From Prinsepia uniflora (Eukaryota > Streptophyta > Magnoliopsida > Rosales > Rosaceae), in contig CM064874.1 in NCBI GenBank assembly GCA_032719365.1, positions 42,434,271-42,498,270 on the forward strand: a stretch of DNA of 64,000 nt, in the 5' to 3' direction. Positions 22,101 to 33,641 of this stretch are shown here, one piece after another. A model generated the notes under the pieces. The model did not search any database, had not been told where the DNA came from, and worked only from the letters and a program-made list of their open reading frames with translations. Every line of letters starts with the position of its first letter. Position 1 is the first letter of the stretch. The translations under genes and the position numbers were made by a program.

Positions 22101-25100
22101 TTCGAGTGAATTCAATGTGACACGTAATTACGTAGATTGGTTGACTTCAATTCCCTGGGGAAACTTCAGGTGCTTCCCCTACCTTATCTTACCCGGGCAA
22201 TATGTGAGGTTTAGAACTACTAGCATGGTTTGGTTAGAATAGCTGACTACTTATCAAACAGTGTTGCCATTCTTGTGATTTTATTTTATGTCTTTAGGAT
22301 CCATATCCCCTTCTTATATATCAGGGAAGGAGAATATTAATAGGAAGAAACTGGTCTGGTGCAAAGGTTTTTTGAGAACCACAATAGGCAGTAGTAGAAT
22401 AACTGTGAAGTACCTTGTAGAATAGTTGGATCTAACAAGTAGTTATTTATCTAATGGGATATACTTTTTGTTTAGTTAGTGTGTTATTACCCTGTTATTT
22501 AATTGAAGAAATGTGCCCCTTATTGAAATTTTACCTTTCTCTGCAATTTTCAGCGTAATAAATTCTGTTATCTGAATTTCTACTGCAGTGATGAAAACTT
22601 TGATGTTCTTCGGGCACAAAAGATTCTTGATGAAGATCATTATGGGTTAACTGATGTAAAGGAAAGGATATTGGAATTTATTGCCGTTGGAAAACTCAGA
22701 GGAATCTCGCAAGGTTGGTGTAGTTTCTACTTTGTAATTTTCTATTTTGAATTATGGGCATTACTACTCTGCATGGATTGCGCCGTTTTTCAGCCCCGTT
22801 TTCAGACATTGATCTTGGCTCTAATTTTTCATTTATTAAAAATTTATTTCTCTTCTTTTATCCAATCTTGAAAACTGTATTAGTTCGGATTCCACCAGGA
22901 TTTTGATGTATTCCTGTCTATCACAGGAAAAATCATCTGTTTCTCTGGCCCACCTGGAGTGGGCAAAACCAGCATTGGCCGCTCAATTGCACGTGCCTTG
23001 AATCGTAATTTCTTTCGATTTTCTGTTGGAGGATTATCAGATGTTGCGGAAATTAAGGTAGTTGGGAACCTCTTCACTCTGAAATATTGGTAAATAGCTG
23101 TGTATCGTGCAGCTATATCTTATAAATTTAACATTAAAATTGCATCCAGGGGCATCGTCGAACCTACGTTGGTGCCATGCCAGGAAAGATGGTACAATGC
23201 CTAAAAAATGTGGGAACAGAAAACCCTTTAGTTCTCATTGACGAGATTGACAAGGTAATGAATTGCTGGTTGGCTTACTTCTTATTGTATGTTAGACACC
23301 TCCTATTTCTGGGTCTCTTTTTGTAATGCAGAGTGAGTAGTTTTATAAAATGCTTTTTTCAAAGATGATAAATAACTGTGAGTTTCATAGTAAACTGATG
23401 GTTTTAATCTTAATATTTGTGTTGTTTTATTTCAGTTGGGAAGAGGGCATGCCGGCGATCCGGCAAGTGCTTTGTTGGAGCTTCTTGATCCTGAGCAAAA
23501 TGCTAATTTTCTAGACCATTACCTTGATGTCCCAATCGACCTATCAAAGGTTAGCAAAATGTGAATTCTGCTTTTCCCATAGGAAAATGATAATTTCCAT
23601 TTTCAAGACATATGGTGCATGTGCTTGTCATGGTTATACTGGTAATCATAAATACGAAGGATAGGGGATGCTTTAGGCTTCCCATTCATTTACTCTTATC
23701 TTTGTAATGCGGGAATAGTGTATGCATCCTATCTTTAGTATTTTAAGCATTGTAATGTGAAATTGATGTTAAAGAAGTTGTTTGGAACATTATTTTGTTA
23801 TCGTGATAGATTTCTTTCTTTAGTCAACACCATAGGACTTCACTCATATATTCAGAGTTTTACATTGTCTGAGAAGTGCCCATGTATGTTGGAAATGTCA
23901 TGTCATAATGAATAAGGATGCTTTATTTAGTATTTTCTTTTTGGGAAAAAAAAATTTCTTTTATACTAACTTGAGATAGCATGCTTTGAAATATTTTTGT
24001 AGGTTTTGTTTGTTTGTACAGCAAATGTTGTAGAGATGATACCAAATCCTCTCTTGGATAGAATGGAAGTTATTTCTATAGCTGGATATATTACTGATGA
24101 GAAAATGCACATTGCTAGAGACTATCTGGAGAAGAGCACACGGGAAGCATGTGGCATTCAACCTGAACAGGTATTGGAATTTGTCTGCCTGCGTATTCAT
24201 GTGCAACTTGATACTATATTCGCATTGGCTGTTATGTATATATAAATTAGAGCCCTATAAACTTTTTTGTTTCCAGGTTGAAGTGACTGATGCAGCTCTT
24301 CTTGCCCTCATTGAAAATTATTGCCGAGAAGCAGGTGTTAGGAACCTCCAAAAGCACATAGAAAAGATCTACCGCAAGGTTTGTAAAAATGTCTAAATCT
24401 AGATCATCGAACTTTAAAACTTAAAATATGATGACCCATGAAAGAATTGTCCATATGTTGTAAATTTTCCAATGGTTTTCTATGGTCCACGGAGCTAATT
24501 TTGATGCAAAAAAAATTTATGACCTTGTTGAACAATGATAAAGGTACGCGAACAATGATATGCCTTAATGCATCTTTTATGGTGTGGCAGATAGCTCTGC
24601 AACTTGTTCGACAATTAGCGTCAGATGAACCAGCAATTGCTGGTCAAATAGAGTCTCCCCAAGATGGGCCTGCAGTTGTTGAAATTCGGCTTAAAGATAC
24701 TAATCAAACCCATGTGGAAGATGTTGATAAATTAGATAAAAACATGATTGCTGAAAGTAACCAGACTGCAGCTGAGTCAGTAGGGCGTAATGGCCATGAG
24801 CATAGACCTGAAACTTCTGGAGGAGTCACTATTGAGATGGATGTCCCAGATGAACCTGCAGCCATTGAAGTTCAGGTTGGAGAGTCTGATAAACCTGTGG
24901 ACTCTAAGGTATATAACTAGTTATAAATACTGGATAATGCGTTGCTCTGCATTAGAAGTTTTTTGCATGCAGTTGGAACAAATCCTTTTTGTTTTTCTTT
25001 TATAAACTTGTTGCAGTTAGGTGTTTTCTAGAGGTATTCAGCATTGTTTATGTCCAAGCTGAGCTTGTTTAGCAAGATTCTTTTAATTAATTTTTTCCAG

Positions 25101-25777
25101 CACATTTTCTAGAAAAGAATATGCAGGTTTCCCCTAATATCTTTTTCTGCGTGAGATACTCTCAATTCATTTTTTTCATACCATATGTACTGATGTCTGA
25201 ATTAATGTGTTAGCCACTAAGGATTTGTTGTTGCTGTATTTACAGGATGCAAAAGTAACTGAGAAAATTCAGGAAATCAAAGCAACCAAAACTGTCGAGA
25301 AAGTTTTGGTTGACTCATCAAACTTGGCTGATTTTGTTGGAAAGCCTGTCTTCCATGCTGACCGCATCTATGATCAGACTCCAGTTGGAGTTGTTATGGG
25401 TCTTGCTTGGACTGCCATGGGTGGCTCCACCCTGTATATAGAGACCACTCAGATTGAGGAAGCAGAAGGAAAAGGAGCCCTTCAAGTCACCGGCCAACTT
25501 GGAGATGTTATGAAAGAAAGTGCCCAAATTGCTCACACTGTTGCCAGAGCAATATTGCTTGCTAAAGAACCAGATAATACTTTCTTTGCCAATTCCAAGC
25601 TGCATCTCCATGTTCCTGCAGGGGCCACGCCGAAGGATGGGCCTAGTGCTGGTTGCACCATGATAACATCCATGCTGTCCGTTGCCATGAAGAAGCCTAT
25701 CAAGAGAGATTTAGCAATGACAGGGGAAGTTACATTAACTGGGAGGATCCTTCCAATCGGCGGGGTATGTTAAAAAA

Positions 25778-25832
<55 letters not shown>

Positions 25833-26457
25833 TCTTGTCAAACAAATAAATTTTTGTTGTAGACTGAATCTGGACCGCACATCAAACAAAAATCAAAGAG
25901 TAGCAACATAAGCATCTTATGTAGCCAAAGAGTCTAACAAAAAGAGTATTTTCCATGTATTCCTAAATGCTAATACATGTGTTACGGGAGTCTTATGACT
26001 TAAGTTATGCGATTTTTCAATAGGAACTAGTATGCCCGAAGTTATGCTTCAGGATGTCTACTGGTGCCTAATGTTTGATTGCTCCGTGCTTGCCTTTTCC
26101 AATGATATTAACTTCATGGTAAACTTTGTAATAAGCTAGTTCTAATTGTCAGTCTGTTATTTTCAATGGAGGTCTTATATTTTTATTTCTGCCTTTCTTT
26201 TCCGGTGTTTGATTGAGTGCCTCGTGTCACGTCTCAAACTTATGGAAATTTTACTTTTGTAAACAATTTAGGTTAAGGAGAAGACAATAGCTGCAAGGAG
26301 GAGCGATGTGAAGACCATCATATTCCCCGAAGCCAACAGGAGGGATTTCGATGAGCTTGCCCCTAATGTAAAAGAAGGTCTTGACGTTCACTTTGTAGAT
26401 GACTACAGTCAAATATTCGATTTGGCTTTCAGTGATGTCCAGAATGAGGAAAGATGA
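19149..26457 (+). CDS. LON1: Lon protease 1, mitochondrial (20 exons)
   Basis: ATP-dependent serine protease that degrades damaged proteins in the mitochondrial matrix. Exons: 19149-19439, 19610-19675, 19893-20084, 20201-20266, 20505-20546, 20654-20776, 21027-21125, 21316-21381, 21477-21563, 21732-21771, 21998-22169, 22589-22713, 22927-23057, 23150-23254, 23436-23549, 24003-24170, 24277-24378, 24591-24908, 25246-25764, 26272-26457; 3012 bp in frame, 1003 residues. A Ser/Arg-rich N-terminus fits a mitochondrial presequence. The Lon N domain spans ~100-340. AAA+ has Walker A GPPGVGKTS (~463-471) and Walker B PLVLIDEID (~526-534). An acidic linker fills exon 18 (~664-769). The protease domain has catalytic Ser in KDGPSAGC (~903) and Lys in GGVKEK (~946). 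All junctions are GT-AG except intron 5 (GC-AG). No break is seen. Confidence 0.96.
20547..20653 (+). other. Non-canonical GC-AG intron 5 of LON1
   Basis: The exon ends HLK and the next starts DKPYNK. The only donor that keeps this family-conserved join is AAG|GCATGT, with acceptor ATTGCAG. The other 18 LON1 introns use GT. GC-AG introns are a small known class in plants. Confidence 0.85.
25778..25825 (+). repeat. (CT)n(TA)n compound microsatellite in LON1 intron 19
   Basis: About eleven CT units run directly into about thirteen TA units, just 13 bp after the splice donor of intron 19. It is likely length-polymorphic. Confidence 0.95.
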
Positions 26458-28151
26458 ACCATTCTTCGCGACTAATTCTCATTGTAGAACTTCAATCTTC
26501 AGCAATTGCGGGTGAGAGTTTACAGTGACCCAAAGCCAAGTTCATGTCCATTTTTCACCAGGTTAGTCCTCGGGAAAATTATAATTGCGATAATCAGTTG
26601 GGTATCTGCATTCTTTTGGCCCATTTTGTCACCATCAGAACATTATTCTTTACCAGTTTACAAGTTTCTGAATGATCCGGCTTGGTGGGTGTGTTGTCCG
26701 TCTGTTTTAACTTTCAGGTTGGAGAACAAAATACAGCGTTATCAGAGATTCGGATCATCGGACAAACAATATACAAACAGTACTAAACTTGTTTCCTTCG
26801 CTCCACCATTTAAGGCATGCTATGGAATCATGTGCACGTAAAGTGTGATTTATTTGTCATTCTTCTATTGTGGCTAATTGGCCATGACAATTAGCATGCA
26901 AGCATTATTTTCTAGTGGCAAATCCAGTTGAGGGTTTACGGGTGGTGATAATTGAGGAGGTTTCTCATGTTTAATGGAATATGAGAATTTTGCTTTAATG
27001 AGCTATTTCAAAAGTTCTAGCCAAATATTTCCCAAAGATCGGTGGTAGCCAAATGAGATGTTGGAGAAAATCAAATTGAATAGTAAGGGATATTCATTGT
27101 ATGTTTTAATATAATGAAAGTCACTTTGGTGAAATATGTTTTACATCGTCCGCTTGAATTGGATATGGAATCAACGGCTCATGGCAATTTTTAAGTGATA
27201 TAACCTGAATGGATGTAACCAACCCAGAAAATTATCTTAGATGCTAGATATAATTCTGTAATCAGAGCATCTTTAAGAGTCTCTTAATGCTAAGGTTGCT
27301 ATCAATTAAAGCGAAGAATAAGGTTGCTATCAATTAAAACATGAGAGAGAATCTTTGACTTTACTATTGCTATGGAATATGAATATTTTCTGCGTGCACA
27401 TGGGTTGGCAAGTATTCTTGCGAAGCTTGGGCGTTATATTGGTTTTTGATTGGGATCCTTAGAGAAACCATCTGTTAACTAGCAGGTCTTCTTGATTTGA
27501 AAATTTTGAATTTTCCTTTGTTAAAATTGGAAGTAAATTTAAAGTTGTGTTCAGTAGAGTTAAAATTTGAAGCTTGTGGTGTTAACGGCCTGCATAATTA
27601 TGATTCGAAGCTTTCGTGAGAGGTTTAGATTTTAGCCCGGGAGTGTTGGTGTTTAGGGAAGCAACCATCACCTTTTAAAGTTTGTCATGGATTGAGTTTA
27701 GAATTTAAAGGAGTTTAGAAATATCGTAGATATTTATACCGTAATTAGAAAGTAAATTGAAATCCATTTGCATGCATGTTGAAATTGGGTTTATTTTCAA
27801 AGTGAAATTGTAAGCTTTTGAGTTCAATGCATACTAAAACTATATATTATATGAAAAAAAAAAAAAAGAGTAACTGGGTTTGTTATCAATTAAATTGTAT
27901 GTATTGAACAGAATAGATGAATTAATACAAGTACTGTATAATTTATTAATTTGGAAGGGACGTTGGTGAATTGAGAACGGTTTTTGGTAAAAAAAAAATG
28001 AAAATTATAATATGTACGAAATTAAAAGGTAGGAATATGTTGATCTGTAATTGAAACAAACGCGAGAAAAGTAAGATGCAAAGGTAACGAAAAGGAAGTA
28101 ACCAGTGTGATTTAGGTATGGGAAAGGTAAGGCAAAGGAAGTAACTAGTGT
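26458..28151. other. LON1 3' flank and intergenic DNA
   Basis: The first few hundred bases are the probable LON1 3' UTR. A 27-bp phrase (aataaggttgctatcaatta) is tandemly repeated at 27287-27340. A ~54-bp tandem duplication (aaggaagtaac, agtgtgat, taggtatggg) lies at 28080-28159, and its second copy is the target of the outer hAT. No gene recognised. Confidence 0.55.
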
Positions 28152-28159
28152 GATCTAGG

Positions 28160-28310
28160 CAATGTTCGAAAAGGCGGGCTAGGCGACGCCTAGGCGTTAG
28201 GTGGAAGGCTACCGCCGCGAATAAAGGGTATTCGTTTGTTCTAGGCGGCTGGCAAATTAGGCGGCGCCTATTCGGCCTAAGCGGTCCTGGGCGAACACGG
28301 CGGGCTGGGC
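28160..28310 (+). repeat. Left terminal and subterminal repeat of the outer hAT
   Basis: CAATGTTCGAAAAGGCGGGC, then repeated GGCGACGCCTAGGCG, TAGGCGGCTGG, TAGGCGGCGCC and AAGCGGTCC words in both orientations. It pairs with 36295-36369. Confidence 0.85.
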
Positions 28311-29852
28311 AGTTTCAATATTAAAAAAAAATCACAATATTCATTCATAATTATTCATCAGTCTCATGAGTATGACTCCCATGCACTGATTCAATCATTC
28401 TTGCCATCCATAATTCCATATGAACCAAAAAAATGAAAAATTCAAAATCAGCTACCATCAATGTTGGCTACCATACTCAAATTCATAAATCACAAGTTTA
28501 AAACATAACCCAACAATCAAATATCAATTTCAGAACAATACCCAAACATTCATCAGTCCTATACTCAAATTCAAAGTTCAAAACAACCTAATTTCAATAG
28601 TACATTAATACATTCACGACAGCACGACTTTGGGAGTGAGACTCCCAAATGGCCAAACCCGAATAGGCGAATACCCGATACACAAATTGCACACTACTCA
28701 GAGACTCAGAGACTACCCAAAGGTCAAAGGTCCCAAACCCAACCCAATACTCATTACCTGATTGAAAGGGCGTCTGCCCAATACTCATTGTGAAGTCGAA
28801 GTCTGCGGCGTCTGCCTCGCCGAGCCACCACGACGCGTCGACGTCTACTCCAATCCAATCAGATCTCCACACTTCCACAGTCGAACACTCGAACGCGAAC
28901 TCGACCTCGAACATTCGAAGTTGCACTCTCAATCTTAGGTATTAGTCTGAAATCTGAATCCACCTCGATGACCGTCTCTCTCGAGTCTCGACTGGAGTCT
29001 GGAGATGAGATCGAAACTCAAAACTCCGTTGGTTCTCTGACTCATCTCATCTCTGTCTCTCGCTCACTCGCTCGCTCCCTTACTGTCTTTGTTCTTTGTC
29101 TCTCGCACTCAAGATGAAGAGTGAGAGAGATGGGAATGGAGATGGAAAGCAGAGGTGAAGAGCTTTGTTGAATAAATTGGATTTGATCTCTATTCTTCGT
29201 CTCTGTTCTCACTCTCAGTCTCTCGATCTCACGATGGACTGATGGAGATTGGGAGCTAAGAATGGAGAATCGGGATAGAGATGGAGATTGAAAGGGCGGA
29301 CTCGACGAGGCTCGGCCTCTTGGTCTTGGGACTGAAATCTCGATTCTCGAATGAAGGAAGAATGAGATAAGGATGGCTTTAATGAAATGGAATGAAATTA
29401 AAAAGGATTTAATGAAATGAATGGATTGAATGAATTGAATGGTTGAATGAATTGATTAATTGAATGAGATAAGGCTTGCACTAGCACTGGCAGTCAATGA
29501 AAATGAATGAGAAATGAATTAAACATTGAATACAAATGGAGCATTACTAGTGGATGTGAATTGCGAATTAAGTTTAACAATAAAGTGAGAAATGAATTAA
29601 ACATTGAATAAACATTACTAGAGGCTATTGGTTACTAGTCAAGCGGTCAGTGGCTATGCCTATTAGGCTATTACTAATTTGTTAATCTAATTTGCTATTG
29701 GCCCGTGGCTATTGGCCTATTACTAATTTTCTATTGCTAATTTGGTCAGGGGCTAATTTTCTATTGCTAATTTTCTAGCAGACACGTGCCTTGCATGTGG
29801 GCTGAGGTGGGCTGAAGCCCACCTGACTATTTCACAATTCAAATAATAGCCC

Positions 29853-29879
<27 letters not shown>
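29853..29879. repeat. (TA)n microsatellite
   Basis: About thirteen TA units inside the nested hAT, near its left end. Confidence 0.95.
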
Positions 29880-29883
<4 letters not shown>

Positions 29884-30205
29884 TGCATACCTTTATTTAA
29901 ATAGCCCACCCGAATTGTGACTGCTTGTTCCCAGTCCCCACTCCCCAGCTCTCCGTTCTCCTCTCTCTGTCTCTCCCCACACAAAACCTAAACTATCAAA
30001 ACAAAAAGGCGCCACCCTATTTTCCTTTGCTTGAAATTGAGAAACATGTGACCACTTCCACCATTGAAGTTCAAGCAAGTGTCTTTCAACAAGCCCCACA
30101 ATTATTTCATCCAATCATCTTCTTCCAATTGAATTAGTAAGTTTGTTTTTTCTTTTTACTATTTCATTGTTATTATTTTTTATTTAAACTCCTAAATATT
30201 AGGGA

Positions 30206-30670
30206 TTTGTTATTTAGGGATTAGATTTGATGGGTTCTTGTTAGGATTTTGATGAATCTAAATAAATTACTTAAGTTTTATGCTAAGTTAATATTCAAAT
30301 AAATTATTTAAACAAATTAATAATTTTTGATAATGGATTGTGTTGTGAACTTGTAACCCTTATGGACTATGGAGTATATTGGGTTTTTATTGTTGTATGT
30401 GCAATCTTGTGTTGTGGTATGTGAGATAAAATAAAAACTTCTTAATTTAAACTTCTACATTTTAGGGATTTGTTATTTAGTAATTAGATTTGGTGGGTTC
30501 TTGCTAGGATTTTGATGAATCTAAATAAATTATTAAGTTTTATGCTAAGTTAATATTCAAATAAATTATTTAAGCAAGTTAGTAATTTTTGATAATGGAT
30601 TGTGTTGGGGACTTATGGCCCTTATGAACTATGGAGTATATTGGGTTTTTATTGTTGTATGTGCAATCCT
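30206..30670 (+). repeat. ~200-bp direct duplication in the nested hAT leader intron
   Basis: 30206-30405 and 30470-30670 share long near-identical blocks (attagattt, ggattttgatgaatctaaat, ttttgataatggattgtgtt, ggagtatattgggtttttat), differing at scattered bases. The copies are about 264 bp apart within the 5' UTR intron. Confidence 0.9.
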
Positions 30671-30812
30671 TTTGATAAAGTAACAACTTCATTATTCTTT
30701 TAGTTCTTAAATTTTGAGAATTAGATTATAAATATGTTAAATGCATATAAATTGCATACTAATTAGCTTCATATTTCACATATGTCATATAGGTTATCAT
30801 TCATCATTTATT

Positions 30813-33269
30813 ATGTCTAAACAATCCAAAAATTCCAAGTCAAAAAAGAACATTCTTGCATATTCTACAAAAAAGAATGAGGAAGAATCATCAAATCCAC
30901 ATCCTTCTCCAACTTTGAATGATGATGACTATGAGCAACAACCTTCTAAGTCCCAACGAGTTGAGTCACCTAGAGCCAATCACCAAGTTGAAAGTGTTGA
31001 GACCAATTACCTTGAAAGAGATCTTGGAAAACGTCCTTCAATATCGACATATCCCTTTAATGAAAGGGATAATGTTAGAAGAAAATATATATCAAATGGG
31101 CCATACCAACTCGAGTTGGTTGAGTACCCACGCACTTTTGATGGGAGGCAATTCCGTCAATTCCAAAGAGGTTGGTTCTCCAAATTTCCATGGCTCGAAT
31201 ACTCAATTGAAAATGATAAAGCATATTGTTTTCCTTACTTTGCTTTCGATAGTAGTCCACAAAGTCATTCTTTATTTATTTCTCAAGGTTTTAATACTTG
31301 GAAAAGGATTGGTGGTGGCAAAAATCAATGTTTCTTTGAAAATCATGTGGGTCTTTCTACTTCACCTCACAATGGTGCTATGCAAAAATGGTATAATTTA
31401 CCAAGAACAAGTGGACATATCGAAAGGGCAATGAATCCACAATCTCCACAACAAGTGAAAAATAATAGGTTGCGGCTTAAGTCCACCATAGTTGTCGTGA
31501 AGTTACTAGCCAAACAAGCATTTAGTTTTAGAGGTGATGATGAATCTATAAACTCCTCAAATCGTGGAAATTTTATTGAGGTAGTAAAGTCTTACGAGGA
31601 AATAGATGAGGAACTTGCCAAACTTGCATTGGAAGCTCCCCAAAATGCTAGCTATCGTTCACCAAAGATTCAAAAAGAGATCTTGAATATTCTTGCTAAT
31701 AGAGTTAGAAAAAAGATTCGTGAGGAAATTGGTAGTGGCTTTTTTTGTCTTCTCGTTGATGAAGCACTTGATGAATCTAGTAAGGAACAAATGGCTATTA
31801 TATTAAGATTTTTCAATTGTGATGGTGTTGTTCGTGAAAGATACTTTGATGTGGTGAGTGTTGAAGACACTTGTGCTATAACTCTCAAGTTAAAGATAGA
31901 TAATGTGCTTTCTCAAAATGAGCTTCTAGTAAGCAATATGCGTGGCCAAGGATATGATGGTGCTAGTAATATGCGGGGTCAATGGAATGGACTAAAAGCA
32001 TTATTTCTTCAAGAGTGTCCATATGCATATTATGTACATTGTTTTGCTCATCGCCTCCAACTTTGTTTGAATGCAGCAGCTAAAGATGTTTCTGATATCT
32101 ATCTATTTTTCTCACAATTGACTAATAATGTGAATATTGTTACATTTTCTGGTAAGTGTGTTTCTGAGTTAAAATGTACTAGAGAAGCTCAACTTGTAGA
32201 ACAACTTGATTATGGAGAAATTGAAACTGGTTCAGGAGCTAATCAAATATGTACTTTGCAACGAAATGGAGCTACTCGTTGGAGCTCTCATTTTGAATCT
32301 ATTAGGAGGTTGATTGTTTTGTTTAACCCCACCAGTGCAGTTCTTCGAAACATGGAAATGAATGGACTTAACAACAAAGTACGTGGGGAAGCTAAAGGTG
32401 CGTATAAAGCTTTGAGATCCTTTGAATTTGTGTTTAACTTGCATTTGTTGGATAATGTTATGGGCATCACTAATGTTCTTTGTAAACAATTGCAATCGAA
32501 GTCTCAAGACATTGTAAATGCAATGAACTTGGTCTCAAGTACAAAGTCTCTTCTTCTAAAGATGAGACAACATGGTTGGGATGTTTTCATTCAAATGGTG
32601 GTATCTTTTTGTGAAAAAGAAGATATAAGCATTCCCGATTTCAATGCTCCATATGTGGAAGGTACATGTCGATCTTGTCAACAAAAAGACTTTATTATAG
32701 TTGATCATTACTTTCGAATCAACATATTTCATGGTGTACTAGATTATCAATTAAGTGAGTTAGAAGGTAGATTCAGTGAGCAAGCAATGGAACTCCTTAG
32801 TCTTGGCTCATCATTGGATCCTCGTGACGGATTCAAATCATTTGACATTGAGAAGATATGTAATTTGGCAGAGAAGTGTTATCTTGGAGATTTCAAAGAT
32901 GATGACGTCCGCTTGTTAAGAGAGCAATTGCAGCATTATGAGTATGAGATCTTTGATCTTTCACAATTTCCGAATATGACTTCTCTTTCTAACTTATGTG
33001 AAGAACTTGTTGTATCAAGGAAGACATATTTTTTGATTGAAAGATTGATTCGACTAATATTGATTCTCCTTGTGTCTACAGCTACAACAAAGCGTGCATT
33101 TTCGGCTATGAAAATCATTAAAAATCGGATTCGAAACAAGATGGAGGATGAATTTCTTGGAGATTGTACGATTCTTAACATAGAAAAGGAACTTGTTGAA
33201 AACATCGACATAGATTCGATAATTGACGAGTTTAGTGCCTTGAAGACTCGTAGGGTACAATTTAAGTAG
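30813..33269 (+). CDS. hAT transposase (TTF/DUF4371/hAT-dimerisation), uninterrupted
   Basis: 818 residues without a stop. Order: a basic Lys/Ser-rich N-terminus (possible nuclear signal SKSKKN); a TTF-type zinc-finger region (RGWFSKFPWLEY, YCFPYFAF); a DUF4371/RNase-H-like core with LLVDEALDESSKEQ and NMRGQGYDGASNMRG, which carry candidate catalytic Asp residues, and CFAHRLQLCL; and a C-terminal hAT dimerisation domain (VSTATTKRAFSAMKIIKNRI). The ATG at 30813 follows a splice acceptor at 30792, so it is preferred over an in-frame ATG at 30741 that would lie in the intron. One oddity is CFPY where many relatives have CxxC, so a zinc ligand may be lost. Frame intactness suggests recent activity; mobility is not proven. 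Confidence 0.88.
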   Translation: MSKQSKNSKSKKNILAYSTKKNEEESSNPHPSPTLNDDDYEQQPSKSQRVESPRANHQVESVETNYLERDLGKRPSISTYPFNERDNVRRKYISNGPYQLELVEYPRTFDGRQFRQFQRGWFSKFPWLEYSIENDKAYCFPYFAFDSSPQSHSLFISQGFNTWKRIGGGKNQCFFENHVGLSTSPHNGAMQKWYNLPRTSGHIERAMNPQSPQQVKNNRLRLKSTIVVVKLLAKQAFSFRGDDESINSSNRGNFIEVVKSYEEIDEELAKLALEAPQNASYRSPKIQKEILNILANRVRKKIREEIGSGFFCLLVDEALDESSKEQMAIILRFFNCDGVVRERYFDVVSVEDTCAITLKLKIDNVLSQNELLVSNMRGQGYDGASNMRGQWNGLKALFLQECPYAYYVHCFAHRLQLCLNAAAKDVSDIYLFFSQLTNNVNIVTFSGKCVSELKCTREAQLVEQLDYGEIETGSGANQICTLQRNGATRWSSHFESIRRLIVLFNPTSAVLRNMEMNGLNNKVRGEAKGAYKALRSFEFVFNLHLLDNVMGITNVLCKQLQSKSQDIVNAMNLVSSTKSLLLKMRQHGWDVFIQMVVSFCEKEDISIPDFNAPYVEGTCRSCQQKDFIIVDHYFRINIFHGVLDYQLSELEGRFSEQAMELLSLGSSLDPRDGFKSFDIEKICNLAEKCYLGDFKDDDVRLLREQLQHYEYEIFDLSQFPNMTSLSNLCEELVVSRKTYFLIERLIRLILILLVSTATTKRAFSAMKIIKNRIRNKMEDEFLGDCTILNIEKELVENIDIDSIIDEFSALKTRRVQFK

Positions 33270-33641
33270 TTTTCTATTATATTCTATTACGTGATTATTT
33301 TCGAGTTTGTTATTTTTCTTTGACTTTTTATGTATAGTATGCATTTTCAGAGGTAAAACTCATTACACCTCCCTCCTACTCCTACATGTATCTTTTTTTT
33401 TCTTCCTATTAATGAAATTCACTCGTATCGTCAAGTTTTGCTAAATTTTCACATTAAAACTTAGCTCACTTTGTATTCAGATCCTGGGTTCGTGCCTGTT
33501 TGCTAGTGGCCATTGCTAATTTGAATTTGATAGTGAAATGTTTGATATAAATTAGTATTTTTTTATTTTCATTCTCTATGCCTCTATGGACTATGCTATA
33601 TGTTTGAAATTTTGAATTGTAGGTTTTAGTGTTTTACATAA

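Larger units (their letters stand above)
29779..33498 (+). mobile_element. Nested hAT transposon, ZMYM1/TTF type, with intact transposase
   Basis: The left end CAGACACGTGCC (29779) and the reverse complement of the right end, CAGGCACGAACC (33498), match at 9 of 12 positions. The flanks TTTTCTAG (29771-29778) and TTTGCTAG (33499-33506) form an 8-bp target duplication with one difference. The 3.7-kb unit contains one transposase gene (30813-33269) with a leader exon ending at about 30136 (donor ATTA|GTAAGT) and a leader intron to 30792. It lies inside the outer hAT 5' region, so it arrived later. Confidence 0.8.

Noticed and set aside
28594..28932. 112-codon minus-strand frame in the outer hAT
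   Set aside because: No recognisable family, no splice context, and it lies in the non-coding 5' part of a transposon.
30919..31434. 171-codon frame overlapping the hAT transposase
   Set aside because: It is the same strand in another frame of the intact transposase, with no domain features.
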